Below are positions 1-9,304 of a DNA stretch of 64,000 nt, in pieces. Both the position numbers and the translations under genes were made by a program. The DNA is from Rhabdophis nuchalis (taxonomy: Eukaryota > Chordata > Lepidosauria > Squamata > Natricidae): NCBI GenBank assembly GCA_039707465.1, contig CM077643.1, forward strand, positions 374,152,419 through 374,216,418, in the 5' to 3' direction. The first letter of the stretch is position 1. Every line of letters starts with the position of its first letter. The notes under the pieces are model-generated. The model ran no database searches and was not told where the DNA came from. It worked only from the letters and a program-made list of their open reading frames with translations.

Positions 1-1170
1 CAGTATAGGTGGTACCTTGCTCAATAGTAGCAACTGTGGGAAAAAACTGCGCATGCGCGAAGATGGCGGTCTGCCACCGAGCGCTATGAGGGCCGCGGGA
101 GTTGTGGGTGGCTAGGGCATGTAGCCTGGCCCGTTTGCCAACTTTTAGGGCCAGGCCCAGCGAGACGCTCACCCTGGCTGCCTTTTGAGGCCAGGATGAG
201 CTTCCAGGGTGATCCGGCGGCTCTGCATGGGCCATCGGAGGGAAGCTGGCCGGAGGCTCCAAAACGCCGGGGAGGCTCCAAAACGCTGCGCTGCTCCGAG
301 GCTTGAGTGGAGCGGCGCGTGGCGCGGAAGAGAGAAGGAGAGAAGGAGAGGAATGGAGGAACAGAGCGGAGTGGAGCCGCGCGGCGTGGAGGAGAGGAGG
401 AGAAGAGCGGTGCCGGTATGAGCTGACGAGCGGAGCCGGGACAGCCAGTGGGCGGAGAAGTGACCAGCGCTGGAGCGGACATCAGAGGCCAGCGACTGTA
501 AAGACCTGGGGAGGCCAGACAGAGCCGGACCTGGCTAGCTGAGGACCAACTGGACTGGCATGGGCCGGCAGGGTAACATCGAGGCCGCAAGGCCTGGCTG
601 GGCCGGGCCGGGCCTAAGGAAATCTGGGCCTGGCAGGCCGAAAGATACCAGGAGCGCTGGAGGCGTTGGGGCCGGAGGAGATGCCACCGGGGACAAAGGT
701 GGGCAGTGGAGGCTCCAGGCCGAGAAAAACTGGCCTCAGCTATTAGAACTCTTCAGCTGAGGCCCTTAAGACTCCTGGTATTGTGGGACTGGAGGAGTCC
801 TTGAGGACTACAGGCCGGGACTAATTTACAACTGGAAGGCCAAAGCCACCCTCTACCCCCAGTCTGATATATCTATATGAACTAACTCTCCCACCTTCGA
901 TGACAAACTAACTATTTATGAACCATGATTAACTATCTTTGAACCATGCATGATTTTTATGAATTTATGAACTATTTATGAACTTTTTAGAGCCGGTCTA
1001 GACGTCTCCTGAGTTTAACTTGTACTATACATACTTTAACATCTATTTTAATATTCAATAACATCTAGAATTTTAATGTCCTGTCTAACAACTCCTCTGA
1101 CCTTATATTTTATATATATTTATACATATTTATATATATCATATTTATGACATTCACCATGAAGTACTCT
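1..1170. other. GC-rich block followed by AT-rich block, no gene supported
   Basis: Bases 50-780 are rich in G, C and CpG and include a palindromic GCGCATGCGC near 50 and an AAGATGGCGG motif. After about 880 the composition becomes AT-rich, with repeated TTTATGAACTATTT-like words. Open frames in the GC-rich part occur on both strands and look compositional. The block abuts a LINE 3' end at 1171, so it may be the 5' UTR of an internally deleted LINE; a host CpG-island promoter is the alternative. Neither can be proven from this window. Confidence 0.4.
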
Positions 1171-1510
1171 AAGGCAGACCTTTTCTACTGCGGGAGTCCC
1201 CCTACTCGCAGGTATGGCCCTCCGCGTCAACGAGGGCCCACCTTGATGAGGGATTCTGTATCAAGAGAGGTGGGCGGGACGCAGTTCTAGGGGTGTTTGA
1301 ACAAAATTCTTAATTTGGCTTTTAGGGGGTTCCAGGGAGGAGGGGAGGGATAGTTTACAATTTAAATGGGGGATTTAATCTGGTTTTAGCGCAGGCTTTG
1401 TCATTTAATAAGTTTTTAAAATTATAGTTGGTACTATTTTGTATATTGTTTTAAATTCCTGTGCGCCGCCCTGGGTCCTCTCGGAGAAGGGCGGGATATA
1501 AATTGAATAA
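1171..1510 (+). mobile_element. LINE 3' end (L2/CR1 group)
   Basis: The segment ends with the motif typical of this LINE group: a GCGCCGCCCTGGGTCC-like run, an AGAAGGGCGGGATATAAAT-like run, then a GAATT/AATTG simple tail. The upstream part, from AAGGCAGACC, contains a short open frame that I do not recognise. The same segment recurs at 3440-3779. Confidence 0.7.
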
Positions 1511-2203
1511 ATTGAATTGAATTGAATTGTGAGAGGGATCTAGGAATCCTAGTGGACAACCATTTAAATATGAGCCAGCAGTGTGCAGCAGCTGCCAAAA
1601 AAGCCAACACAGTTCTAGGCTGCATAAATAGAGGGATAGAATCTAGATCACGTGAAGTGTTAATGCCACTGTATAGTGCCTTGGTAAGGCCACACTTGGA
1701 ATACTGCATACAGTTTTGGTCGCCACGATGTAGAAAAGACGTGGAGACTCTGGAAAGAGTGCAGAGAAGAGCAACCAAGATGATTAGGGAACTGGAGACT
1801 AAAACATATGAAGAACGGCTGCAGGAACTGGGTATGTCTAGTTTGATGAAGAGAAGGACCAGGGGAGACATGATAGCAGTGTTCCGATATCTCAGAGGGT
1901 GCCACAAAGAAGAGGGAGTCAAACTATTCTCCAAGGCACCTGGGGGCAGGACAAGAAGCAATGGGTGGAAACTAATCAAGGAGAGAAGCAACTTAGAACT
2001 AAGGAGAAATTTCCTGACAGTTAGAACAATTAACCTCTGGAACAGCTTGCCTCCAGCAGGTGTGAATGCCCCAACCCTGGAAGTCTTTAAAAAGATGTTA
2101 GATTGGCATTTGTCTGAAATGGTATAGGGTTCCTACCCACGCAGGGGGTTGGACTAGAAGACCTACAAGGTCCCTTCCAACTCTGCTATTGTATTGTATT
2201 GTA
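1511..2203 (+). mobile_element. CR1 LINE, 5'-truncated, C-terminal part of ORF2
   Basis: An open frame at 1522-2127 encodes the C-terminal end of a CR1-type reverse transcriptase polyprotein. Recognisable segments are [22 protein letters not shown] and NLWNSLPP. A conserved 3' UTR with GGGGTTGGACTAGAAGACC and a (TATTG)n tail follows. The 5' end is truncated, as usual for CR1, and no start or upstream RT core is present. The frame is still open and nearly identical to the copy at 3780. Confidence 0.9.
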
Positions 2204-2273
2204 TTATCTATCCTATCCAATCACATTATTTACAATTTGTTCCAGTCTTGTCACTTTCTCTGTGTGTTTTATG

Positions 2274-3430
2274 TACGTGTTCCCTCGATAGGGGGCGCCA
2301 TGCCGCAATTGGTGACCCAGCGACGTGATTATCGGCTGTCCCGGACACGAGTCCTGGACTCCGGTGTGCGTCTCGTACTGTCCCTACTCACTCGCTCGAA
2401 GGGAGCTGTCGACGTCATCCTGTCTGCAACATGGCGGGACCATTTCTCTCTACATGGGGCTCCCCTTGAGGTGCACTCGGAGACTTCAGCTAGTCCAGAA
2501 TGCAGCCGCGCGAGCAATTATGGGAACCTTAAGGTTTACCCATGTAACACCGCTCTTGCGCGAGCTGCACTGGCTGCCTGTCATCTTCCGGGTGCGCTTC
2601 AAGGTTTTAGTTATCATCTTCAAAGCGCTCCATGGCTCGGGACCTAGCTATTTGCAGGATCGGATCCTGTCTCAAACATCCACACGGCCAATTTGCTCCC
2701 ACAGAGAGGGACTTCTCCGGGTGCCGTCCACTAGACTTTGTCAGCGGGCGACGCCCAGGGGAAGGGCTCTCTCTGTGGCGGGCCCAGCCCTCTGGAACGA
2801 CCTTCCCCCCGACATTAGAACAACTCCGGACCTTCGCTCCTTCCGTCTTAAACTAAAAACATATTTGTTCTGCTTGGCCGGCCTAGGGTAGTCTCTCGTC
2901 TATGGGATTGTTAATAATTTTAGATAGGGATTTTAGTATTTTAATTGGTAATTTTTAGCGCAGGGATATATTTAATTTGTTTTTATCATGTGTATGTGTA
3001 TTTATTGTTTTATTCGCCCTGTGCACCGCTCCGAGTCCCTTTGGGGAGAGGGAACGGTCAACAAATTAAATTATTGATTATTGATTATTGATTTCGTGAG
3101 TATGGGCGGAAGATTCTCTCAACAACAGGTCGCGTATCTGAAGGAACTGAGGGAATTGACCGACTTTTCTGTAAAAATTGCCCCAAACGAAGGGAAATCT
3201 CTCCCTCGTTTGAAAAACAAACAAATTACTTCCCTTTTGACTTACATTTGGCAACAGTGCCCGGCTTATCCGGAAAAAGGCACTTTAAAACTTTCAGCGT
3301 GGACTAGATTGGGAGAATACTTCCACGCGGCTCCTAGAGCCCCAGTAGACATCCTGACTGCATGGCGGGTAGTCATGGAATGCCTAATGATTCATCACAA
3401 ATTCAATTCGCAAACTTTAGATTCCAACCC
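2274..3430 (+). pseudogene. Duplicated ERV1 fragment: LTR end, primer site, L2 insertion, gag start
   Basis: The fragment begins with the last 34 bp or so of an LTR, ending CCGCA at 2307, and continues with the primer-binding site from 2310. It carries the same L2 insertion (about 2447-3090) and the same matrix-like gag start (ATG at 3102) as 5263-6419. It stops at 3430 inside gag, where a 9-bp filler joins it to copy 2. It has no complete LTR and cannot be an independent provirus; it is part of the direct duplication. Confidence 0.9.
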
Positions 3431-3463
3431 GCAGTAGAAAAGGCAGACCTTTTCTACTGCGGG
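3428..3463. repeat. Perfect 16-bp inverted repeat at the duplication junction
   Basis: The arms 3428-3443 and 3448-3463 are exact reverse complements and enclose the 4-nt loop CAGA. Of the left arm, CCC comes from the end of copy 1, AAGG is the start of copy 2, and the nine bases GCAGTAGAA between them are filler. The filler is the reverse complement of sequence lying a few bases downstream, so it looks copied from a folded-back template. Confidence 0.95.
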
Positions 3464-3779
3464 AGTCCCCCTACTCGCAGGTATGGCCCTCCGCGTCAAC
3501 GAGGGCCCACCTTGATGAGGGATTCTGTATCAAGAGAGGTGGGCGGGACGCAGTTCTAGGGGTGTTTGAACAAAATTCTTAATTTGGCTTTTAGGGGGTT
3601 CCAGGGAGGAGGGGAGGGATAGTTTACAATTTAAATGGGGGATTTAATCTGGTTTTAGCGCAGGCTTTGTCATTTAATAAGTTTTTAAAATTATAGTTGG
3701 TACTATTTTGTATATTGTTTTAAATTCCTGTGCGCCGCCCTGGGTCCTCTCGGAGAAGGGCGGGATATAAATTGAATAA
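3440..3779 (+). mobile_element. LINE 3' end (L2/CR1 group), second copy
   Basis: Same sequence as 1171-1510, ending in the AATTG-type tail. It starts abruptly at AAGGCAGACC, the copy-2 breakpoint. Confidence 0.7.
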
Positions 3780-4472
3780 ATTGAATTGAATTGAATTGTG
3801 AGAGGGATCTAGGAATCCTAGTGGACAACCATTTAAATATGAGCCAGCAGTGTGCAGCAGCTGCCAAAAAAGCCAACACAGTTCTAGGCTGCATAAATAG
3901 AGGGATAGAATCTAGATCATGTGAAGTGTTAATGCCACTGTATAGTGCCTTGGTAAGGCCACACTTGGAATACTGCATACAGTTTTGGTCGCCACGATGT
4001 AGAAAAGACGTGGAGACTCTGGAAAGAGTGCAGAGAAGAGCAACCAAGATGATTAGGGAACTGGAGACTAAAACATATGAAGAACGGCTGCAGGAACTGG
4101 GTATGTCTAGTTTGATGAAGAGAAGGACCAGGGGAGACATGATAGCAGTGTTCCGATATCTCAGAGGGTGCCACAAAGAAGAGGGAGTCAAACTATTCTC
4201 CAAGGCACCTGGGGGCAGGACAAGAAGCAATGGGTGGAAACTAATCAAGGAGAGAAGCAACTTAGAACTAAGGAGAAATTTCCTGACAGTTAGAACAATT
4301 AACCTCTGGAACAGCTTGTCTCCAGCAGGTGTGAATGCCCCAACCCTGGAAGTCTTTAAAAAGATGTTAGATTGGCATTTGTCTGAAATGGTATAGGGTT
4401 CCTACCCACGCAGGGGGTTGGACTAGAAGACCTACAAGGTCCCTTCCAACTCTGCTATTGTATTGTATTGTA
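3780..4472 (+). mobile_element. CR1 LINE, second copy
   Basis: The open frame at 3791-4396 is the C-terminal part of CR1 ORF2 and matches 1522-2127 except for two amino-acid changes (R to C and P to S). It has the same 3' UTR and (TATTG)n tail. Confidence 0.9.
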
Positions 4473-4560
4473 TTATCTATCCTATCCAATCACATTATTT
4501 ACAATTTGTTCCAGTCTTGTCACTTTCTCTGTGTGTTTTATGAACACTTATCCAATACAA

Positions 4561-4644
4561 CAGGGGTCTCCAACCTTTGCAACTTTAAGAATTCTGGGAG
4601 CTGAAGTCCTTCAGACTTAAAGATGCAAAAGTTGGAGACTGCTG
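4561..4644. mobile_element. hAT-type MITE, short form
   Basis: The element begins CAGGGGTCTCCAACC, is palindromic, and is flanked by the 8-bp target duplication CAATACAA (4553-4560 and 4645-4652). The right terminus has decayed to GCTG. It belongs to the same family as 23422, 42959 and 50094 and is missing from duplication copy 1. Confidence 0.85.
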
Positions 4645-4734
4645 CAATACAATACAGTGATAAATATTTATCTCCTAACACTATAACATGTTTGAGAAGA
4701 TAACTACAGATTATTCAAAGTAATTCTCCTAAGG

Positions 4735-5296
4735 TGTTGGAATGAGTTTGGTTCAGGTCTCTGTAATGTGACCAGGCCAGTGGCCGGCACATGGACCAGA
4801 TACCTAGGACATTAGTAGTACAACCATGACACCTGCTGGCTGCAGAGAGCAAAGGTTACATAAGTAAGTAGAGAAAACTCTATGATCATAATTAGGCTAC
4901 AGTATAAGATTGTATAGTATGTGATTGGCTACTATGTACCGCATTGCACCAAATTGTAACCAATGGTATCTACTCACACTTGCTTCTGCCTGACAAAGGC
5001 TAGCGTCATACCATCATCCGACCATCAGAACGCAAATCACAGGAGTAAGACACAACATTTCCTTATATGGAAATACACAAAGGCTGATCTGAATGTATTC
5101 TACTAGGCAACAGAATGTGACCAATCAAGCTGTACTAAATGTAACCTTTTACTTTTGTAACTAATAAAAGAGCCCGTACCGAGCTAGTCGGGGTGAGCTT
5201 ACCTCGAGGAAAACCCCTGCGTTTTGTCTTCTTTTCCCACCGGAGCCGCCCGCCTTCTGCGTTACGTGTTCCCTCGATAGGGGGCGCCATGCCGCA
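4735..5296 (+). repeat. ERV1 5' LTR
   Basis: It starts TGTTGGAATG and ends CCGCA, so it has TG...CA termini. Near 5161 a TAATAAAAGAGC stretch, followed by GT-rich sequence, probably serves as the combined TATA and poly(A) region of U3/R. It matches 12337-12895 throughout. Confidence 0.95.
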
Positions 5297-5298
5297 AT

Positions 5299-5316
5299 TG
5301 GTGACCCAGCGACGTG
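5299..5316 (+). other. ERV1 primer-binding site
   Basis: TGGTGACCCAGCGACGTG lies 2 bp after the LTR end, where a tRNA primer anneals for minus-strand synthesis. It begins TGG, the complement of a tRNA CCA end. An arginine tRNA is a possible primer, but I cannot verify this without a tRNA set. Confidence 0.8.
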
Positions 5317-5435
5317 ATTATCGGCTGTCCCGGACACGAGTCCTGGACTCCGGTGTGCGTCTCGTACTGTCCCTACTCACTCGCTCGAAGGGAGCTGTCG
5401 ACGTCATCCTGTCTGCAACATGGCGGGACCATTTC

Positions 5436-6079
5436 TCTCTACATGGGGCTCCCCTTGAGGTGCACTCGGAGACTTCAGCTAGTCCAGAATGCAGCCGCGC
5501 GAGCAATTATGGGAACCTTAAGGTTTACCCATGTAACACCGCTCTTGCGCGAGCTGCACTGGCTGCCTGTCATCTTCCGGGTGCGCTTCAAGGTTTTAGT
5601 TATCATCTTCAAAGCGCTCCATGGCTCGGGACCTAGCTATTTGCAGGATCGGATCCTGTCTCAAACATCCACACGGCCAATTTGCTCCCACAGAGAGGGA
5701 CTTCTCCGGGTGCCGTCCACTAGACTTTGTCAGCGGGCGACGCCCAGGGGAAGGGCTCTCTCTGTGGCGGGCCCAGCCCTCTGGAACGACCTTCCCCCCG
5801 ACATTAGAACAACTCCGGACCTTCGCTCCTTCCGTCTTAAACTAAAAACATATTTGTTCTGCTTGGCCGGCCTAGGGTAGTCTCTCGTCTATGGGATTGT
5901 TAATAATTTTAGATAGGGATTTTAGTATTTTAATTGGTAATTTTTAGCGCAGGGATATATTTAATTTGTTTTTATCATGTGTATGTGTATTTATTGTTTT
6001 ATTCGCCCTGTGCACCGCTCCGAGTCCCTTTGGGGAGAGGGAACGGTCAACAAATTAAATTATTGATTATTGATTATTG
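5436..6079 (+). mobile_element. L2-like LINE 3' fragment inserted in the ERV1 leader
   Basis: The 5'-truncated element encodes the L2-type ORF2 C-terminus (LQLVQNAAARAIMG, LRELHWLPVIFR, ALWNDLPPDIR) and ends in an (ATTGATT)n tail. The likely target duplication is ATTTC (5431-5435 and 6080-6084). Removing it joins the retroviral leader directly to GTGAGT and the gag start, so the insertion post-dates the provirus. It pre-dates the direct duplication, because copy 1 has it too. Confidence 0.9.
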
Positions 6080-6090
6080 ATTTCGTGAGT

Positions 6091-6842
6091 ATGGGCGGAA
6101 GATTCTCTCAACAACAGGTCGCGTATCTGAAGGAACTGAGGGAATTGACCGACTTTTCTGTAAAAATTGCCCCAAACGAAGGGAAATCTCTCCCTCGTTT
6201 GAAAAACAAACAAATTACTTCCCTTTTGACTTACATTTGGCAACAGTGCCCGGCTTATCCGGAAAAAGGCACTTTAAAACTTTCAGCGTGGACTAGATTG
6301 GGAGAATACTTCCACGCGGCTCCTAGAGCCCCAGTAGACATCCTGACTGCATGGCGGGTAGTCATGGAATGCCTAATGATTCATCACAAATTCAATTCGC
6401 AAACTTTAGATTCCAACCCTCCTTCCGCCGATCCACCCCCTCCGCCAAATAGATCCCCCATTCCCTCCTCCCCTCCCTTTTCCCTTTACCCTGTTCTTCC
6501 AAAAAGTAGTATTGTGTGCCCTTGTCCTTCCCCCCCTCCTCCGGACCCTCCGGAGAGAGGAGGACATATCATAAGTTTGACTCTCAAACATTTCTGGAGT
6601 CTACGCCACCCCCGTATGACTCCGAGATATCAAAGCAAATGGATATCAAAAAGCCAGCAAAACTGTATCCAATTTTGTCAGAGGAATTTGCTGAGAATCC
6701 AACGGCAGAGAGCTCAACGGCACCCCCTCCTCCTCCCTTTCTATGCCCCAGTCCCCCAGCATGTCAGCCGTGGGAGGACACATTACACCTCTTCCAGATC
6801 AGGAAGAGTCTGTGTGGTGTTTTGATTTTGCTGCACACTTGA
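6091..6842 (+). pseudogene. ERV1 gag remnant, matrix and late-domain region
   Basis: Gag forms the virion shell. The ATG at 6091 opens with MGG, a myristoylation-type start. About 110 residues follow that resemble betaretroviral matrix protein, including a PEKGTLKLSAWTRLG-like stretch. The upstream in-frame ATG at 6070 lies in the L2 tail and is not the native start. After about 6420 the chain becomes proline-rich and the frame changes near 6490-6540. In the new frame a PPPY late motif (6606-6617), which recruits Nedd4-type ubiquitin ligases in known retroviruses, is visible. A further frame shift occurs near 6745. The downstream capsid is not recognisable. Non-functional. Confidence 0.85.
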
Positions 6843-6942
6843 ATCCTTTTCGCAAGTATTATCTATTGGCTTTAATAAATCATTGCATGGACGACAACAC
6901 CTACTTGGCTTTTAGGTATGTAAAAGGATTTATTGCTTAGGA

Positions 6943-7785
6943 CAACTACACTGTAAGATTGCTTTAATTTTTCTCTCTAGTTTGTGTCCTTGTTTAAATG
7001 TACATAAAAGTTGGGATATGTTATTTGGAAGTTTACAATGTTGCTAGATATAAGGCTATAGAGTAATGGGAATTGTGAACATTAAAGAATTTTGTATATA
7101 AGTAAGGATAATGCACCTTTGAATTTTGTAGAATTTTCCTTCCATGTCCTTTGCACATGTGTATGGAAATTCTCTCTTACAACTTTAACTTTGATCAAAG
7201 CATAAAGTGTGTCCTTTTTGTTATTCAAGCCTCCGTTTAAATCTTTTGTTTGGCTTATTGTGACTTGAACGTTTTCTATGGGTTTCAATGAATTTTCACC
7301 CAATGTGATTTCTTAATGGTAGCCACATCTGGCTTCCCATACAGCTGAACCCCTTTGAGGTTCGGCAGGCATTCAACATGGTAGACTGGAGACACTGGCG
7401 TGGGCCACAGACAATGTCAAAGAGCGCTCCTGGTCACTTTTGCACCAGTGACATGGGCTTGGCCGGACACCAGCAGACCCTGAATCCATCCAGATTTGAA
7501 TGCCAAAGAGGCTTGAAGAAGATTGTACTGTGCTAGGTGAATAGAGAATTTTTTTTCTTTTGGGGAGTGTTTGCTTTGTGTTTGTGTGTATGAGAGAAGG
7601 TCTTCGACATAAATGAGTGTATCTAATCTGTGTTTTGAGTGAGATCAGTCAGAAAGGATTGCATTGAAAGGTGTGTGTCTGTTGGAATAAATGTGAAATT
7701 TTTAATTGTAAGGGAGTGGTCAGACCAAACCCTGAGTCTGCAAAAATGGACGCCAAAAATGATTTTTGGTTGTTGCGTTGCAAAG
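6943..7785 (+). other. Unrecognised stretch inside ERV1
   Basis: This is the place of capsid, but no capsid motif such as the major homology region is visible. A short minus-strand open frame at 7082-7303 is A-rich in sense and may belong to an inserted element. Region 7320-7520 is ordinary mixed sequence. Nothing can be assigned. Confidence 0.4.
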
Positions 7786-7789
7786 AACA

Positions 7790-8240
7790 AAGAGTGCAAA
7801 GAAGAGCAACCAAGATGATTAGAGGACTGGAGACTAAGACATATGAAGAACGGCTGCAGGAGCTGGGTATGTCTAGTTTGATGAAGAGAAGGACCAGGGG
7901 AGACATGATAGCAGTGTTCCGATATCTCAGAGGGTGCCACAAAGAAGAGGGAGTCAAACTTTTCTCCAAGGCACCTGGGGGCAGGACAAGGAGCAATGGG
8001 TGGAAACTAACCAAGGAGAGAAGCAACTTAGAACTAAGGAGAAATTTCCTAACAGTAAGAACAATTAACCTCTGGAACAGCTTGCCTCCAGCAGTTGTGA
8101 ATGCCCCAACCCTGGAAGTCTTTAAAAAGATGTTAGACAGCCATTTGTCTGAAATGGTATAAGGTTCCTGCCCATGCAGGGGGTTGGACTAGAAGACCTA
8201 CAAGGTCCCTTCCAACTCTGCTATTGTATTGTATTGTAAC
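7790..8240 (+). mobile_element. CR1 LINE 3' fragment inserted in ERV1 gag
   Basis: It holds the C-terminal end of CR1 ORF2 ([12 protein letters not shown] through a [12 protein letters not shown] stretch) and a 3' UTR ending in TATTGTATTGTA. It is more diverged from the copies at 1511 and 3780 than they are from each other. It separates the capsid region from the nucleocapsid zinc knuckle. Confidence 0.9.
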
Positions 8241-8249
8241 TCACTTCCT

Positions 8250-8423
8250 GCTTCTTTTTCGTGCCCCACCGGAATTTGCTTTACTTGTGGGAGGACTGGC
8301 CATTTTAAAAATCAGTGCCCTCCTCCAGGTGGGGGTGAGGGAGGAGCCCTAAGATGGCATAGATCTTTCGAGTCCTTCCGCCCCAATACTGTTTGCTCGT
8401 GTTGCAAAAAACTTTTAAAATGA
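8250..8423 (+). pseudogene. ERV1 nucleocapsid remnant with CCHC zinc knuckle
   Basis: Codons 8277-8318 encode a CFTCGRTGHFKNQC knuckle, fitting C-X2-C-X4-H-X4-C, which binds genomic RNA in retroviral Gag. Proline and glycine residues follow and the frame ends at 8423. Only one knuckle is visible, while many betaretroviruses have two. The CR1 insertion lies immediately upstream. Confidence 0.9.
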
Positions 8424-9300
8424 GCAGAAAAACTGCAGCCCCCCTTAATGGGAAAGTATCACTCTCTCCCTTTTCGCTCACACACAGTCAAAACAAGCAG
8501 ATACCCACACATTCTTTTGCCCACTTCCCCCCCCCCTCATGCCTGCATCTCTCTGAAGAATAACACGGAGGGAAGAGGGGGAAAGAGGGAGGGGTGAAAT
8601 CACACAGGACAAACAAACACACACACACACACATCTTAATGGGGACTCAAAGTACATTCACATAATTTTACCATCGACATACCCACATTTACATACAAAT
8701 AATCCCACTTCACTCTTTTTTCATGCAATTCAATCATTACAACCATTTTAATGAGCTGTATGATATTTCTTTTTCAGTTTTGCCAACAATTTAGATTTTT
8801 CTGTTGGACATTTTTTGAGTTTTACGTTTATTTTAATCTATAAGCAGGAATGATTTTCTGCTATTTTGCCTTCATTTGAAAATGTTTTCACATACTTAAT
8901 GAGAGTTACCTAGCTTCCATAACAATGAAGCTGATTTTTCTCACATCTTTTTTTAAGTCAGATTTAAAGTACCCCATCCTATGTCATTTGACTGTTTGTT
9001 TCTGACATCTGCCTTTGGAAAATTTCCTTCCATCTGAATTGTTTTTTAATTTTTTTGAGTGTTGATTCCAAGTTTTTTTGACAGTTTGTTTTAACCATTA
9101 CCTCCTGCTTTGTAATAATTTTTCCACGTTTGGATCTTACTTCTAGAGGAGTTTTAGTTTCTTCTTTCATGCGAAGTTCAGAATCTTTTTCTGACCATTG
9201 CTCTTGCTATGACAATCCATTCTCCCATTACAATAAAAAAGGGGAATTGGTTGCCATTATGATTTTGCTCCCAGAAGCCTCTTCACCTCACGCCCCACGG
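8424..9300. other. Degenerate ERV1 interior, protease region not recognisable
   Basis: No protease DTG motif or dUTPase signature is seen. A poly-C run lies near 8528 and a short (AC)n near 8613. On the minus strand at 8979-9170 an A-rich frame with lysine- and glutamine-rich coding resembles the coiled-coil part of an L1 ORF1, but it is too short to be sure. Confidence 0.35.
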
Positions 9301-9304
9301 CAAA

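Larger units (their letters stand above)
1171..3430 (+). repeat. Direct duplication, copy 1
   Basis: Bases 1171-2273 match 3440-4542 (offset 2269) and bases 2274-3430 match 5263-6419 (offset 2989). The copies differ at only a couple of positions that I could find, for example C/T at 1650 against 3919 and C/T at 2045 against 4314. Copy 1 lacks the 720 bp that lie at 4543-5262 in copy 2, which hold a small hAT element and nearly all of the ERV1 5' LTR. It is therefore a copy of ERV1 flank, LTR end, leader and gag start with an internal deletion. A very recent rearrangement or an assembly artefact would both look like this. Confidence 0.9.
3440..6419 (+). repeat. Direct duplication, copy 2 (long form)
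   Basis: This is the long form of the duplication. It includes the 720 bp missing from copy 1 and runs from the LINE 3' end through CR1, the small hAT element, the ERV1 5' LTR, the leader and the first part of gag. It continues without a break into the rest of ERV1, so it is probably the source copy. Confidence 0.9.
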
